Of a stretch of DNA of 64,000 nt, positions 12,583 to 22,766 are shown piece by piece (the stretch's first letter is position 1; every line of letters starts with the position of its first letter). Below the pieces are notes generated by a model. The model was not told the origin of the DNA. It searched no databases and saw only the letters and a program-made list of their open reading frames with translations. Source of the stretch: Sialis fuliginosa (lineage: Eukaryota; Arthropoda; Insecta; Megaloptera; Sialidae); assembly GCA_961205875.1 (NCBI GenBank), contig OY540817.1:20991001-21055000 (forward strand), given 5' to 3'. The position numbers and the translations under genes are program-made.

Positions 12583-12805
12583 AACACGTGCACACACCCA
12601 TTTGCAAATGAATAAAGTGGAATGGAAATGAAATGTTGCCTCGCTGCAGAAGTCTTTGCTGTAGAGAGTTAGACCAACAAAACTTTAAAACCTAATGGAA
12701 AAATTACGTAAATGTTATATATAACTTACATGAACTGCGTTTGTCTATTTCACCACTTTGAACTCACTTGTTTTAAGTGCTTGCTTTAAAATATTGATAT
12801 GTGTC

Positions 12806-12870
12806 TTAGCATAGCAATACTCCTAGCGCCACCAAGCGGCAAAAATAAATAGTTTTGGGTTTCTACTATT
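12806..12870 (+). repeat. Family-K repeat, fragment
   Basis: It shares the segment starting AGCAATACTCCTAGCGCCAC with 18212-18420 and, inverted, with 48155-48365. Confidence 0.65.
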
Positions 12871-13484
12871 TTCTATATAAAAGTCTATAAAATAAATTCT
12901 ATAAAATTTTCACGTAACATATCTAGTTTTTGCGACATTAGAAAATGGGTTCAATTTACAATTTTGATGATTTTTATATAGTACCATGTACTAGCTAGAC
13001 TCAACTAAAAAAAATGTTTGTGATTGGATAACAAAAACTTTTTCTGCTTTCAGAAATGATCGCATATCTTTTCCTATTTTTGGGATATGGCGAGGAAGCA
13101 AAATATTAAAATAAATATTTTTTTTTGTAATTAACAACAAATATTTTTAAAATAACAAATTTTATATTACGTAAAACAAATTACACTACTTTTATAAACA
13201 TTATAAAATATTTCGATGAAAACTATTAGAGTTTTAACATTTGTTAATTGAAAATAAACATCAATATTCAACCAATATTATCCCGGATATAAATTATACA
13301 TTGTTACATTATTACAATTATAATTAACAACAGATAGTGTTTTCATTTCTCATCATAGTTAATTAAAAACAACATTTTCAATGCTAATTTCTTTAGCTGG
13401 AAGCTAAAGCTTAAATAATAGTAATTAGTAACTACGTAGGTAAACACGTTTATTTCGCTTTATTTGATATAATTTAAATATAGG
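12871..13484. other. AT-rich intergenic, no gene
   Basis: Only a short ATGGCGAGGAAGCAAAATA match to the family-P ends (19290, 44480) near 13088; otherwise nothing recognised. Confidence 0.45.
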
Positions 13485-14213
13485 TACAGTCGCCTGCAGA
13501 ACTCGTCTAGCACCCTAAAGGCTAGAATCGCTTACAACACATTCCAAATTTAAAGACAAACATCATCGGTTATCTTTATCTATCATGTTTAATACATTTA
13601 AATACGAAAATTCGGAATATCAAATATTTATTGCCACAAAATTTACGTATACAATTTTCAATAGATTACATAATAATTTAATTGCACAAATATATATGAG
13701 TACCCATGGGCGCCGGCAGAATTTCTTCCAGGGGGGTGCATTTAGATATATAAAATTAAATTATTGTATATAAAATAATAAAAAACAAAAATTAAAACAT
13801 AATAATTTTGTAATAATAAACTTGTATTCCATTTAGCATGACTAAAAAAAAAGGTGTACAGTTTTTATTTTTCATTATCTAAATTTATAAAATTACAGAG
13901 TGAACTTGACGTGACCAAAAAAAAAAGGTCATCACTTTTATATTCTGGCCTGAATTCTAAATTAAAAATTGTATTTCTTAATTTTTTTGTTTTTTCATTT
14001 TTGCCAGGGGGGTGCAAGTGCACCTCCTTGCACTCCCCTCCCGGCGCCCATGTGAGTACCTTAAACGAAGAGTAGTTTTTTATCTAGCAAATGAATTTCA
14101 AAATATCTGATACATGGAGAAATGATTTAAATATTATAATGGGAGGAGCCTACTAAGTTTGTGATAAACGAAAATGAATACAAACTGCAAGACTATTAAT
14201 GCAGGTGACTGTA
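13485..14213 (+). mobile_element. Family-B MITE, copy 2, with nested insertion
   Basis: TA-flanked TIRs CAGTCGCCTGCA / GCAGGTGACTG match the copy at 1449-1806. The element is split by the 348-base element at 13705-14052; without it the length is about that of copy 1. Confidence 0.78.
13705..14052. mobile_element. hAT-like MITE nested in family B
   Basis: The termini CATGGGCGCCGG / CCGGCGCCCATG are perfect inverted repeats. The 8-bp target duplication TGAGTACC lies at 13697-13704 and 14053-14060. Family-B copy 1 has the empty site with a single TGAGTACC near 1648. An 8-bp TSD fits the hAT superfamily. There is no transposase. Confidence 0.82.
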
Positions 14214-14460
14214 CTTACAATTAGAAATGGATAAATAATAGAAGTAATTATTCATACTAATTTTTTAGGAGTACTATTTTTAAAGGTTCTTGAAGTAAGT
14301 AATTCTAGTACATAATACTTGTTAAAATCAAGTATTAAGAAAAAGTACTTGAAATATTAAGCAGTTCAAGCTGAAGTATTTGTTAAGTACTATCTTGACG
14401 TATCAAGTACTTTTTACAATTTTTAAGTACTTTTTCAAGTATTTTACATGAAATATCAAC
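14214..14460. repeat. AAGTACTT-rich palindromic segment
   Basis: Many imperfect copies of CAAGTACTT and its complement lie at 14280-14450, giving local inverted repeats. It resembles the subterminal repeats of hAT-type elements, but no ends could be defined. Confidence 0.4.
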
Positions 14461-15113
14461 AACTATGCTTGTATGTATATTATTTATAAATATATTTATA
14501 TATTTTATATACCTATATTAAAGTAAATACGTGGTGAGTCTAAACTCTAATCCGCTGTCAAGCATTTTTTTTGTTTGAAAGAAGGGGGGGGGGGGTTAGA
14601 GTATATAAGGGGAGAGGGCTTCTAAGCTTAAAACTCGATAAAAAATTTAAAACACTGGGACGAAAGATATTAAAATGTTATATTAATCTATCAAGAAAGA
14701 TAAAATTCAAATTTTAGAAATAAATGAATAAGAATTGACTCTTTTGTTCTTTATCCATTAGTAAGAATATTATCTTTTTTTTTCAGTAGAGTAATATTTT
14801 GTACCGATCGATATCAGGACTTTATGAGTTTTATAAAAATTGTTGACATTTACTTTTGTGTAGATGTACTAAAGTTCATGAAATTGTAGACGACATAAGT
14901 ATACACAGTGGACGTCAAATAGGACAAAGGACAATTGACGTAAGAATGGCGTATAACAGAAAATTGTATTTCGATAAATATATATCGCATGCATGCACCT
15001 ACATGAAATTTAAGGCAAAGTTTTAGTACCTAGTAGGCCAAAAAAATTTCTGTACGGAACACTAATACGCGAGACTCGACTTGCATTTGACAAATTTTTT
15101 TTTTGAGCAGCGT
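14461..15113. other. AT-rich intergenic, no gene
   Basis: Contains a G-run near 14584-14595; no gene or shared repeat was recognised. Confidence 0.5.
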
Positions 15114-15560
15114 TACATAAAATACCAAAAATATCGGTATGGAGAACCATACATGACTTCCATGTTCTTTAATTTCTTTTTAAATAATTTTTAATTTATA
15201 AAGTTTACCCTTGTATTATAAATATTAATTTTCTAATGTCCTAATGTTAAAATTTAGTTGCATTTGTTTCCAAGGGAGCATGAATTAGTTACGTATTAAT
15301 TAGTATTTAAAATTCAAATTTTGAGGGTGGTTTTCACCCCTTCAATAACTGTTTAGGCACGTACAAAAAATAAATGTCCCTTATATTCAATTAAACTACA
15401 AATATACCAAGTCTCATCAAAATTAGTGAGATAATTTCACTATTTAGACGATAATAATTACAAAATTTCAAATATTTCCAAAACCCCTAATCCGATTAGC
15501 ACCAAAATCAATAGATCTGAAGTACTCACTGAGACAAACATTTTCCCCAAAATTAATTCA
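15114..15560 (+). repeat. Family-L repeat, copy 1
   Basis: It shares AATATCGGTATGGAGAACC, GAGGGTGGTTTTCACCCCTT and CAATAACTGTTTAGGCACG with 22945-23505 in the CSP-a intron, in the same orientation. Type unknown. Confidence 0.65.
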
Positions 15561-15751
15561 TCCAGACACACACTATGTGGAAATCAAATTTTCTTTACGT
15601 TTTGAAGGTAGTACAATCAGAATCTCCTCTTATCTCAGACACGATTTTTCGACGGTATTACAATACAATTCTTTTTAAAAACAAAAAAAGTCATTTCCAT
15701 CCGTATCGAGAGCTCGCTACGAACTAAAATTATTATAGTATTCGAGTTTAG

Positions 15752-16294
15752 TAGGGTCAACTGGGGTAAAAGTGAAACAAAATACAAATCTTTCATGTTT
15801 ACTTTAATTTTTTCTACTAGATGCGCTTATGAATAACCATTTTAAAAACTTACGTCATTTGAACTGTACGATACAACACGGACTTTAAAAATGAAAAAAG
15901 TGTGTTTCATTTTTAACCTCTAGTTTGGGAAAAAAGTGAAACAGGACTCTAATGGAAAATATATCTCGAAAAATTATAAGAAAAGCTACAAAGGCAACTT
16001 TGATTTATCTTCTTTGTGGCATATCAATGTGAAATTGTAACTTTAATTAATATCTGAGCTATACAGAAAGTTACGCGCAAAGAATTAAAATTTAATTCAC
16101 ACGTTTTGACATCGACTAACAGGGAAATCTGTAGGGGTGACACATCACTTATATTTTCAGGTCACTTTAACAAACCTTTAATGATGATATCAGTTTTTAT
16201 AATTCTCCTATAAACAAATCAGTTTTTTAGTTGCAAGCTTGTTTCACTTTAACCCCATTTTTTTGGTGTTTCATATTTACCCCTCTCGACCCTA
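15752..16294 (+). mobile_element. Family-M MITE, copy 1 (TA target site)
   Basis: It is bounded by TAGGGTC and GACCCTA, with GGGGTAAAAGTGAAAC near both ends in inverted orientation. Inverted copies lie at 48992-49170 (partial) and 49793-50325. Confidence 0.75.
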
Positions 16295-18211
16295 TACGTA
16301 AATGCATAGAGAGATTAATATTCATTAAGATCAAAGACAGAACTGAATCTGTCACCTGTATAAGGTCAAGATTAACTTCCCAATGTCGCCAACATGGCAA
16401 TCATACTCCACATAATTATAATGTATATCTCTAATGAGTTCTATAACGTAATTAATTAATTATTTGCTACCATCGTGACACTTGATAATGTTATTATTAT
16501 ATTACATTGAACATTAACTACAGATCCATGGCTGTAATTGACTTTTTATTTATACATATATATGTATAGTAAATTGACATTAACATTGAGATGAATATGT
16601 AATATGTGGTTAATCGTATTATTAATAATTACGTTCATTGTAATTGAACATTGGTTATTTTCAAACTAATTTATTGAGATCTATATAATATTATATAAAC
16701 AAACGTATGGAAATCTGATACTAAATCTGTCAGGTCTGTTATAATAATATAATCATAGCTTTTTGAAGAGGTAATTATTGCATTGTATAATAATAATTAT
16801 AATATTATATCTAACAAAATAATTCGAGATTTTGAATTTTCAAGAATTTTTTATATTGAAACCATCAAGTTTAAAAAAAGAGTGTAAAACAGAAAATAAT
16901 TTTTTTTGATCTATTTAAAAAAGGGACTAACAATTTTTTGAATAATAGGCATGATGTCAGTAACAAAGTATCACTGAAATTATGATTTTAAATAATGAAA
17001 TAGGTTAAAAAGATTCTAAAAAATGTATTTATTTTTATATCAAAAGCGAGATTAATATGATTTTTGTTAAAATAAAAACAGAAAATACAGCAATCCGCCA
17101 TGTTTGATAAAACGTGGATGACGTCACGGCTAAGTAAACGTTATTTTTGTTTCATTATTTATAAATTATTTTGTGGTTTTAAATTATCAAAATTTGCTCA
17201 ATTTTGTGTTACCAAAACTAAAACCGAGAAACGTTAGCGCGATGGAACAAGGATTTATTATTGTTTACATAAACATGACGTCAAAAATGCGCTATGACAC
17301 TTGCGAGCGTTTTGGCGTCAAATTCAAAATTAGTTTTAAAAGAGTCAATTTTTTTGATTAAACCTTTATTTTCTGCAGAAATAAGCACTTTTTGGAAATA
17401 AGAGACACGTAAGATCATCATAAAATAGTTTTTAAAAATTAGGCATCATGCCTATTCTCCAAGTTTCATTAGACCAAAATAAACATTTTTGTCTTCTAGG
17501 GTTGGTGGTTTCTAAGTAAAAAATTCTTGAAAGTATAAAATCTTGAATTAATTTGTTAGATATAGGTGAATTTATTGGTTTCAGAAATTCCACAGTAGGT
17601 ATTTATAACTTGTATATCTGTGTGTGAGTATTATAGAAGGACTCTTTAAAAGCTTTTACTTGAAAAATGCAGTGAAACATTAAAAACAAATCTACTTTTC
17701 AGAGGTTTTCTTATATATCTACATCTACCTAGCGATATTAATCTTCTTCAACAGGATATTAAAAGTAACTGAAACTTTTTAAATTTTATCAGTGTTGCAG
17801 GCTATATTAAAATGTACCAAACAAATATCTTTTATAAGTATTTTATCTACATAATTAAAAACTGAACGTAGGGAAATTCTGTAGGTAGATATTTCATAAA
17901 ATTCTGTATTTATTAAAAAATAGCATATGAAATAATGCTTCAAATAATAATGCACTTGCCCCGAAAATGGGGCAAGTGTACTGTAGTTGACATTTTTTAC
18001 AATTTCCTATCATAATGCAAATATACAAAGAAAATTTGCATCCTATTCAATTTAAACTAGTCAATAATAACTGCACAATCATTTGATACTGAAAATATTA
18101 AGTATTTATATAACTGCACCTTATTAATTAATACGTGAACATCGAAAATTGTCGTACGTTTGTTTTTAGTATTTATTATAAAAGGAGGTGAATTAAACTT
18201 ATAAAATAGAT
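16295..18211. other. AT-rich intergenic, no gene
   Basis: No gene or dispersed repeat was recognised over nearly 2 kb apart from the perfect hairpin at 17953-17978. Confidence 0.5.
17953..17978. repeat. Perfect 10-bp-stem hairpin
   Basis: CACTTGCCCC and GGGGCAAGTG are perfect complements around the loop GAAAAT. GGGGCAAGTGTA also occurs inside the MITE at 25111-25505, so this may be a relic of that family. Confidence 0.6.
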
Positions 18212-18420
18212 GTACACACAAAAAAATCATGTGTGTATGCTGTCGTTAAGGTTTATTTCCTCTCGCATCGATCAACAGAATAGCAATACTCCTAGCGCCA
18301 CCAAGCGGCAAAAATAAATAGTTTTGAGTTTCTGTCGAACGTAGAGAATACGTATAGGGATTTCAATTCGCGTTCAATTGCAGTGTTTTTATATAAATAG
18401 TAGTTATTTAAATATATGTT
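18212..18420 (+). repeat. Family-K repeat, copy 2
   Basis: It runs from ATCATGTGTGTATGC through CGCCACCAAGCGGCAAAAAT to GCGTTCAATTGC. Its counterpart at 48155-48365 is inverted. Confidence 0.6.
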
Positions 18421-19107
18421 TAACAATATATAAATGGTTCATTGTATAAGTGTCCTTTTTGGTTTGTAATTAATTCCTGTGAAAGAAATAACTCATAAAT
18501 GGAATCATGAAGGGTCCAAGATGAGCGATTGTCGCGCTATTTTCAAACTTTTTCCATTATCAAAATTTCTTTTTAACTTTGTGTGTCGTGAACCTTTTTT
18601 CATTAAATGCGAACAAAACTGGGTGATAAAAATATAATTTAAAAGACACTCTAACTTTTTTGCACTTAATATCTGCTTTTAATACAGACTTATTAAAAAT
18701 TATACTTCTCATATCTGAATTTTTAATCGTGTTTTTAAATGTTCTAGCCATAAGTATATTCACTTAGGAAATTGTGTTTAGTTTAATATTAACTAAAATT
18801 TAAAATCGATATGTAAAATATGAATATTTTAGAATTTTTGTCTACATACATACGTTCTGTGTTCCGACTTGAAACGAAAACAACTTAAATGATTTTGACA
18901 GTTCGAAAGCCTTATAAGTACTGTAATTCACGTTATCTAATTATTTAATTAAGACAGCCCCGTATTAGTGAAAATTCATACGAGAATAGAAAAAAATATG
19001 TCGTCCTTGAGATATCTTCAAAAAAATAATATTTTGGAATGTTACCCCTCCCCCTTACATACGATTTTGATGATTTTGAAATGGAACAGTCCTCAAGCCA
19101 GTCCCAA
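18421..19107. other. AT-rich intergenic, no gene
   Basis: Nothing recognised. Confidence 0.45.
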
Positions 19108-19312
19108 CCATCCAATCAAGTTTCATTAATATCGGTTATGCGTGTGACAAGGATTCAAGAGACAGACAGACAGACACGGAACGAAAAGTTTTTATCTTGA
19201 CCTGAAACGGATAGATCAATTTACAATTTTGAAAAATTTGTCTCATTCTAAAACGATCACAAAGCTTCTCGTATCTTCGATATTGCGAGGAAGCAAAATA
19301 TTTTGTGACAGC
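19108..19312 (+). repeat. Family-P repeat, copy 1
   Basis: It shares AGACACGGAACGAAAAGT, ATTCTAAAACGATCACAAAG and CTTCGATATTGCGAGGAA with 44258-44490. A tail of non-LTR retroposon type is plausible. Confidence 0.6.
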
Positions 19313-19935
19313 TAAATAAAAAATTCTAAAACCAGGAATAAATTAAATAAATCAATATTGTGCATTGAAAAATATTTAAAAATAATATTTTCCCCTCATC
19401 CCTGACACATTTTGCATGCATACACACTCACACACATACATGGTTGCAAAAAAAATTCAATTATGAGGGGCCACTTAATTAATTGTTTATTTTAATTTTC
19501 ACGCAAGAAGTATTTTTGCCCGGTGTTTTATTTGCATTTACTGTTTGCCGATCATGAATAAAGAAGGCAACAACCACACGCAAGGCTATTCATTCTCTCT
19601 CTCTCTCTTGTTTTCTATATTCGTGAATTTTTGCTCATACGTCGATTTTTATTGTTGTTTATTATTTGTTCGAAACGGAGGATTCTCAGTTACAAAATAA
19701 AGGTAAATTATTAATGTCAATACAATACCAAAAGAAACTATCAAATAACATCGATGAATCGTAACATAGATATATTAATCTAATAGAAGAAAGTGTAAAC
19801 ATATGTATAATGTATTTTAAAATATTTATTTTAGTAATTTTTATAAAAATCATAATTCTTTTTGCAAATATCTCCTTATTACATAATCATAATACATATA
19901 TTAATCATATACAATGCCAGTATTTTTATTTTATA
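19313..19935. other. AT-rich intergenic with short microsatellites
   Basis: Contains a short CACACTCACACACA tract (19426) and a CT tract (19591-19608). No gene was seen. Confidence 0.5.
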
Positions 19936-20656
19936 CTAGCGCATTGGCCCGGTGTTACCCGGGGATATTAATTTAATTAAACATAAAGTAATCATGCCCA
20001 CCTGACATGCCCACCCAACATGCTAACAACACACGGTTCACTTGTTGAATTGTTTTTTCCGGCTTCATGAAATTTACCTAAAATATCCACAAATTATACA
20101 CCTAAACTTAACTTATCCATTAGTGAAAACCGGAATAAAATCCATTCAGTAGTTATTGAAAAAATCGTGTAAAATTATATTTTCTCCCAGGAAACACCAG
20201 GTCTTATCTTAGAATTTGTATGAAAATCAAAAATAAATAAATAGGTTACCTTTCTTGGAAGTTCTTTATTGTAATTTATAAAAATCCGTTTATTTATATT
20301 GTAAAATGCATATTTTTCATTCAAACTCATGGTGGAAAGATATATATTTGTAGGTATCATGATTCAAACTGACATTCACATATAGTAATTGTTTTCAGCG
20401 TCTTATATTCCATGGCTACTGTGTTTTTATATAAATGACAGTTCTAAGCTCTGACATCATAGAAACAAAAGACGCTGTGCAAAAGATTCCTTTTAATTTT
20501 TTGATGTTAAATCTTAGATTTTCATAAAATATTATTAGCCACGATACTGCTCGTAAAAATTATCTGACTATTGGTGAAAACCGCATTGAAATCGGTTCAG
20601 TAATTTCGGAGTCTATAAGTCACACACAAACGAACATTCATTTTTATATATATAGA
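19936..20656 (-). mobile_element. Helitron-like element, family F1
   Basis: Read on the minus strand it starts TCTATATATATAAAAATGAA and ends with the hairpin CCCGGGTAACACCGGG, a short spacer, and CTAG (19936-19939). The flanks are A on the 5' side and T on the 3' side, as expected for Helitrons. No Rep/helicase is encoded, so it is non-autonomous. Confidence 0.65.
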
Positions 20657-22468
20657 TATATAGATTAAAACAAAAAGTAATAAGTACAATGAAAAAGTAG
20701 AATTGTATTATTCCCTTTAACTTTAAATTCGAAATAGTTTCAACACGGATTACACTAACTACAAACTATTTACCATTGTACGATGGAAAGAAATTTAATT
20801 TATAATAAAAGTTTTAATGGAAAAATACATTTATAATGGATAAAATTTAATATTTTTTGCTGTTAACATATAAATGATAAGTACAGGTGTGATAGCATGA
20901 CTGGAAACTATTATAAATATGGTTTGAGTTATTTTCAGAACTTGTTAGTTATAAATAGCCATTTGCATAATGGGAATTTACTTTGTTGCTATAATAAACT
21001 CATTATTTCAACTATATAGATTTAAATTCATTTTGAAATTACTTTTGAGTTTTGTAACAGTAATTATAAATTTTAAATTAATGTTGGGATTTTACTCCAT
21101 TCTAAAAAAAAATATGTTATAACAGACGTATATTGATGCGGTTTTTCTATGGAAAGAACCAAAATATGTACTATTTTTATAGTGAAGTACTAATCATTTT
21201 ATAATTTCCTTATTTATCTTTGATAGGATAAAAAATCGTCAATATTTTATAATTATATTAATAGTATTTTATATTTCCATTGTGTATTATTATCTTGTCT
21301 TTCATGATCAAGGTTCATAGCACGTAGTATAGACACATTCAAGGCTTTTTTATTGCAATTATAAAATTAAATATATCAATGTAAACTATATGATTTAATT
21401 TTTGTAATCGTTAGAATTTTTACGTACTCGTATTTTAAGAAAATTAAAAAAGACAATTGTAACGAGTTATATTCAAATATCTATATAATTTAATAATTAA
21501 ATTGCATTGATTAAAATAATATGTTCCATATTTCTATAAATTTTCATTTACTATCTCTGAATTCTACCAAATGCATAAAAAATGGTACGAAATTCTCATT
21601 AGCATTCTTATGCAATAAACAAAATATTAAATTGATTCACTATCAATAAGCCATTTAGGAAATATAAAATTTATTCTTATGGGAAACTGTTTTTTGACCA
21701 TTTTGTAGGTAAAACGTTGATAAAAAGTTACTGGTTTTCCAATTTATGAGGGAGTATAGTATTTGATTAGTTGAATATTTATGTAAAATATCATAAGTAG
21801 GTATGCACTAAATTGTTTTCGAGAAATTAAAAAATATACAATAAATTTTTAAACTCACTTTACGACTGTTAAAAAGAAGATTATAAAAGATCTTTGTTTT
21901 TTATAATTGGGTTATTTATTATGTTTCTTATACAGAATTAGAGAAAAGTTTAGTACATAGTGCAATTAAAAGTGCATAAATAATAGAATATCAAGAAATT
22001 CTATTATTGTTTAACAGCAATATTTATCAACCTTAGCGTTGCTAAAACTGATAATTGATAATTTATCAATTAATAATTGTTATATTTATAAATTTGCAGC
22101 TATAAATAACGTAAATAACATTTGAAATATATATTTGTTATGTTGAATCTATCGTATAATCAATGTAAAAAAATATATTAATTAAAACTAAAATCTTTAC
22201 AAAAACCAAAATAATCATAGGAAAGGGAAAATTAGCTTCATATATGTAAATTAATGACTCTAGTTATAATTTGTATCATTTATATCTTCTATTACGAAAT
22301 TTATAACGCAGATATTTGTACATTAAAAAATCTAGCTACTTTTATCTCTGATTGTACCTCCATAACACCCTTAATTGATATAAAACCTAAATATCAATAA
22401 TCCCGCCGACCTTTACACTTCACTAGAACTCTACCTTACATCATCATCGGAGACAACAAGTTCTGCAT
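20657..22468. other. AT-rich upstream region of CSP-a
   Basis: No dispersed repeat from elsewhere in the window and no gene was recognised. It is the longest repeat-free stretch next to the CSP pair and could hold distal regulatory sites; none can be named. Confidence 0.5.
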
Positions 22469-22487
22469 CGCCCTTCGAATTAATTAA
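22469..22487 (+). promoter_or_regulatory. Conserved upstream box of CSP-a
   Basis: The 19-nt string CGCCCTTCGAATTAATTAA occurs 26 bases ahead of the TATA box and is identical at 26620-26638 ahead of CSP-b. It joins a TTCGAA palindrome to TAATTAA, a homeodomain-like core. TTCTGCA lies just upstream in both genes. The regulatory role is inferred from conservation between two otherwise different upstream regions. Confidence 0.6.
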
Positions 22488-22513
22488 CACAAAATGTGCA
22501 ACAGTAGATCACC

Positions 22514-22550
22514 TATATAAGTAGAATATACGACCCGATATATTATCAGT
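22514..22550 (+). promoter_or_regulatory. CSP-a core promoter (TATA and initiator)
   Basis: TATATAAG starts at 22514 and an arthropod-type initiator TCAGT lies at 22546-22550. The putative +1 A is 22548, 34 bases from the first T of the TATA box, the same distance as in CSP-b. The predicted 5' UTR is 29 nt. Confidence 0.7.
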
Positions 22551-22576
22551 AACATATCACAGTGTATACAATCAAG

Positions 22577-22766
22577 ATGCAGTCTGTATTTGTAGTTATC
22601 TTGTGTCTCTCTCTGGTTGCAATAATCAGTGCAGAGGAGAAATATACAGATAAGTATGATAACATAAATGTGGACGAAGTGCTCTCGAATGAAAGGTTGT
22701 TCAAAGGGTACATGGATTGTATTCTGGAGACAGGGAAATGTTCGACGCCGGCTGCTGAATTGAAAA
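22577..22766 (+). CDS. CSP: CSP-a coding exon 1
   Basis: This exon encodes residues 1-63 plus the first base of codon 64: the signal peptide, the DKYDNINVDE segment and Cys48 and Cys55. The donor is AAA-A|GTGAGT, with GT at 22767-22768. Reading on into the intron meets a stop within six codons, so splicing is required for a full-length product. Confidence 0.93.
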
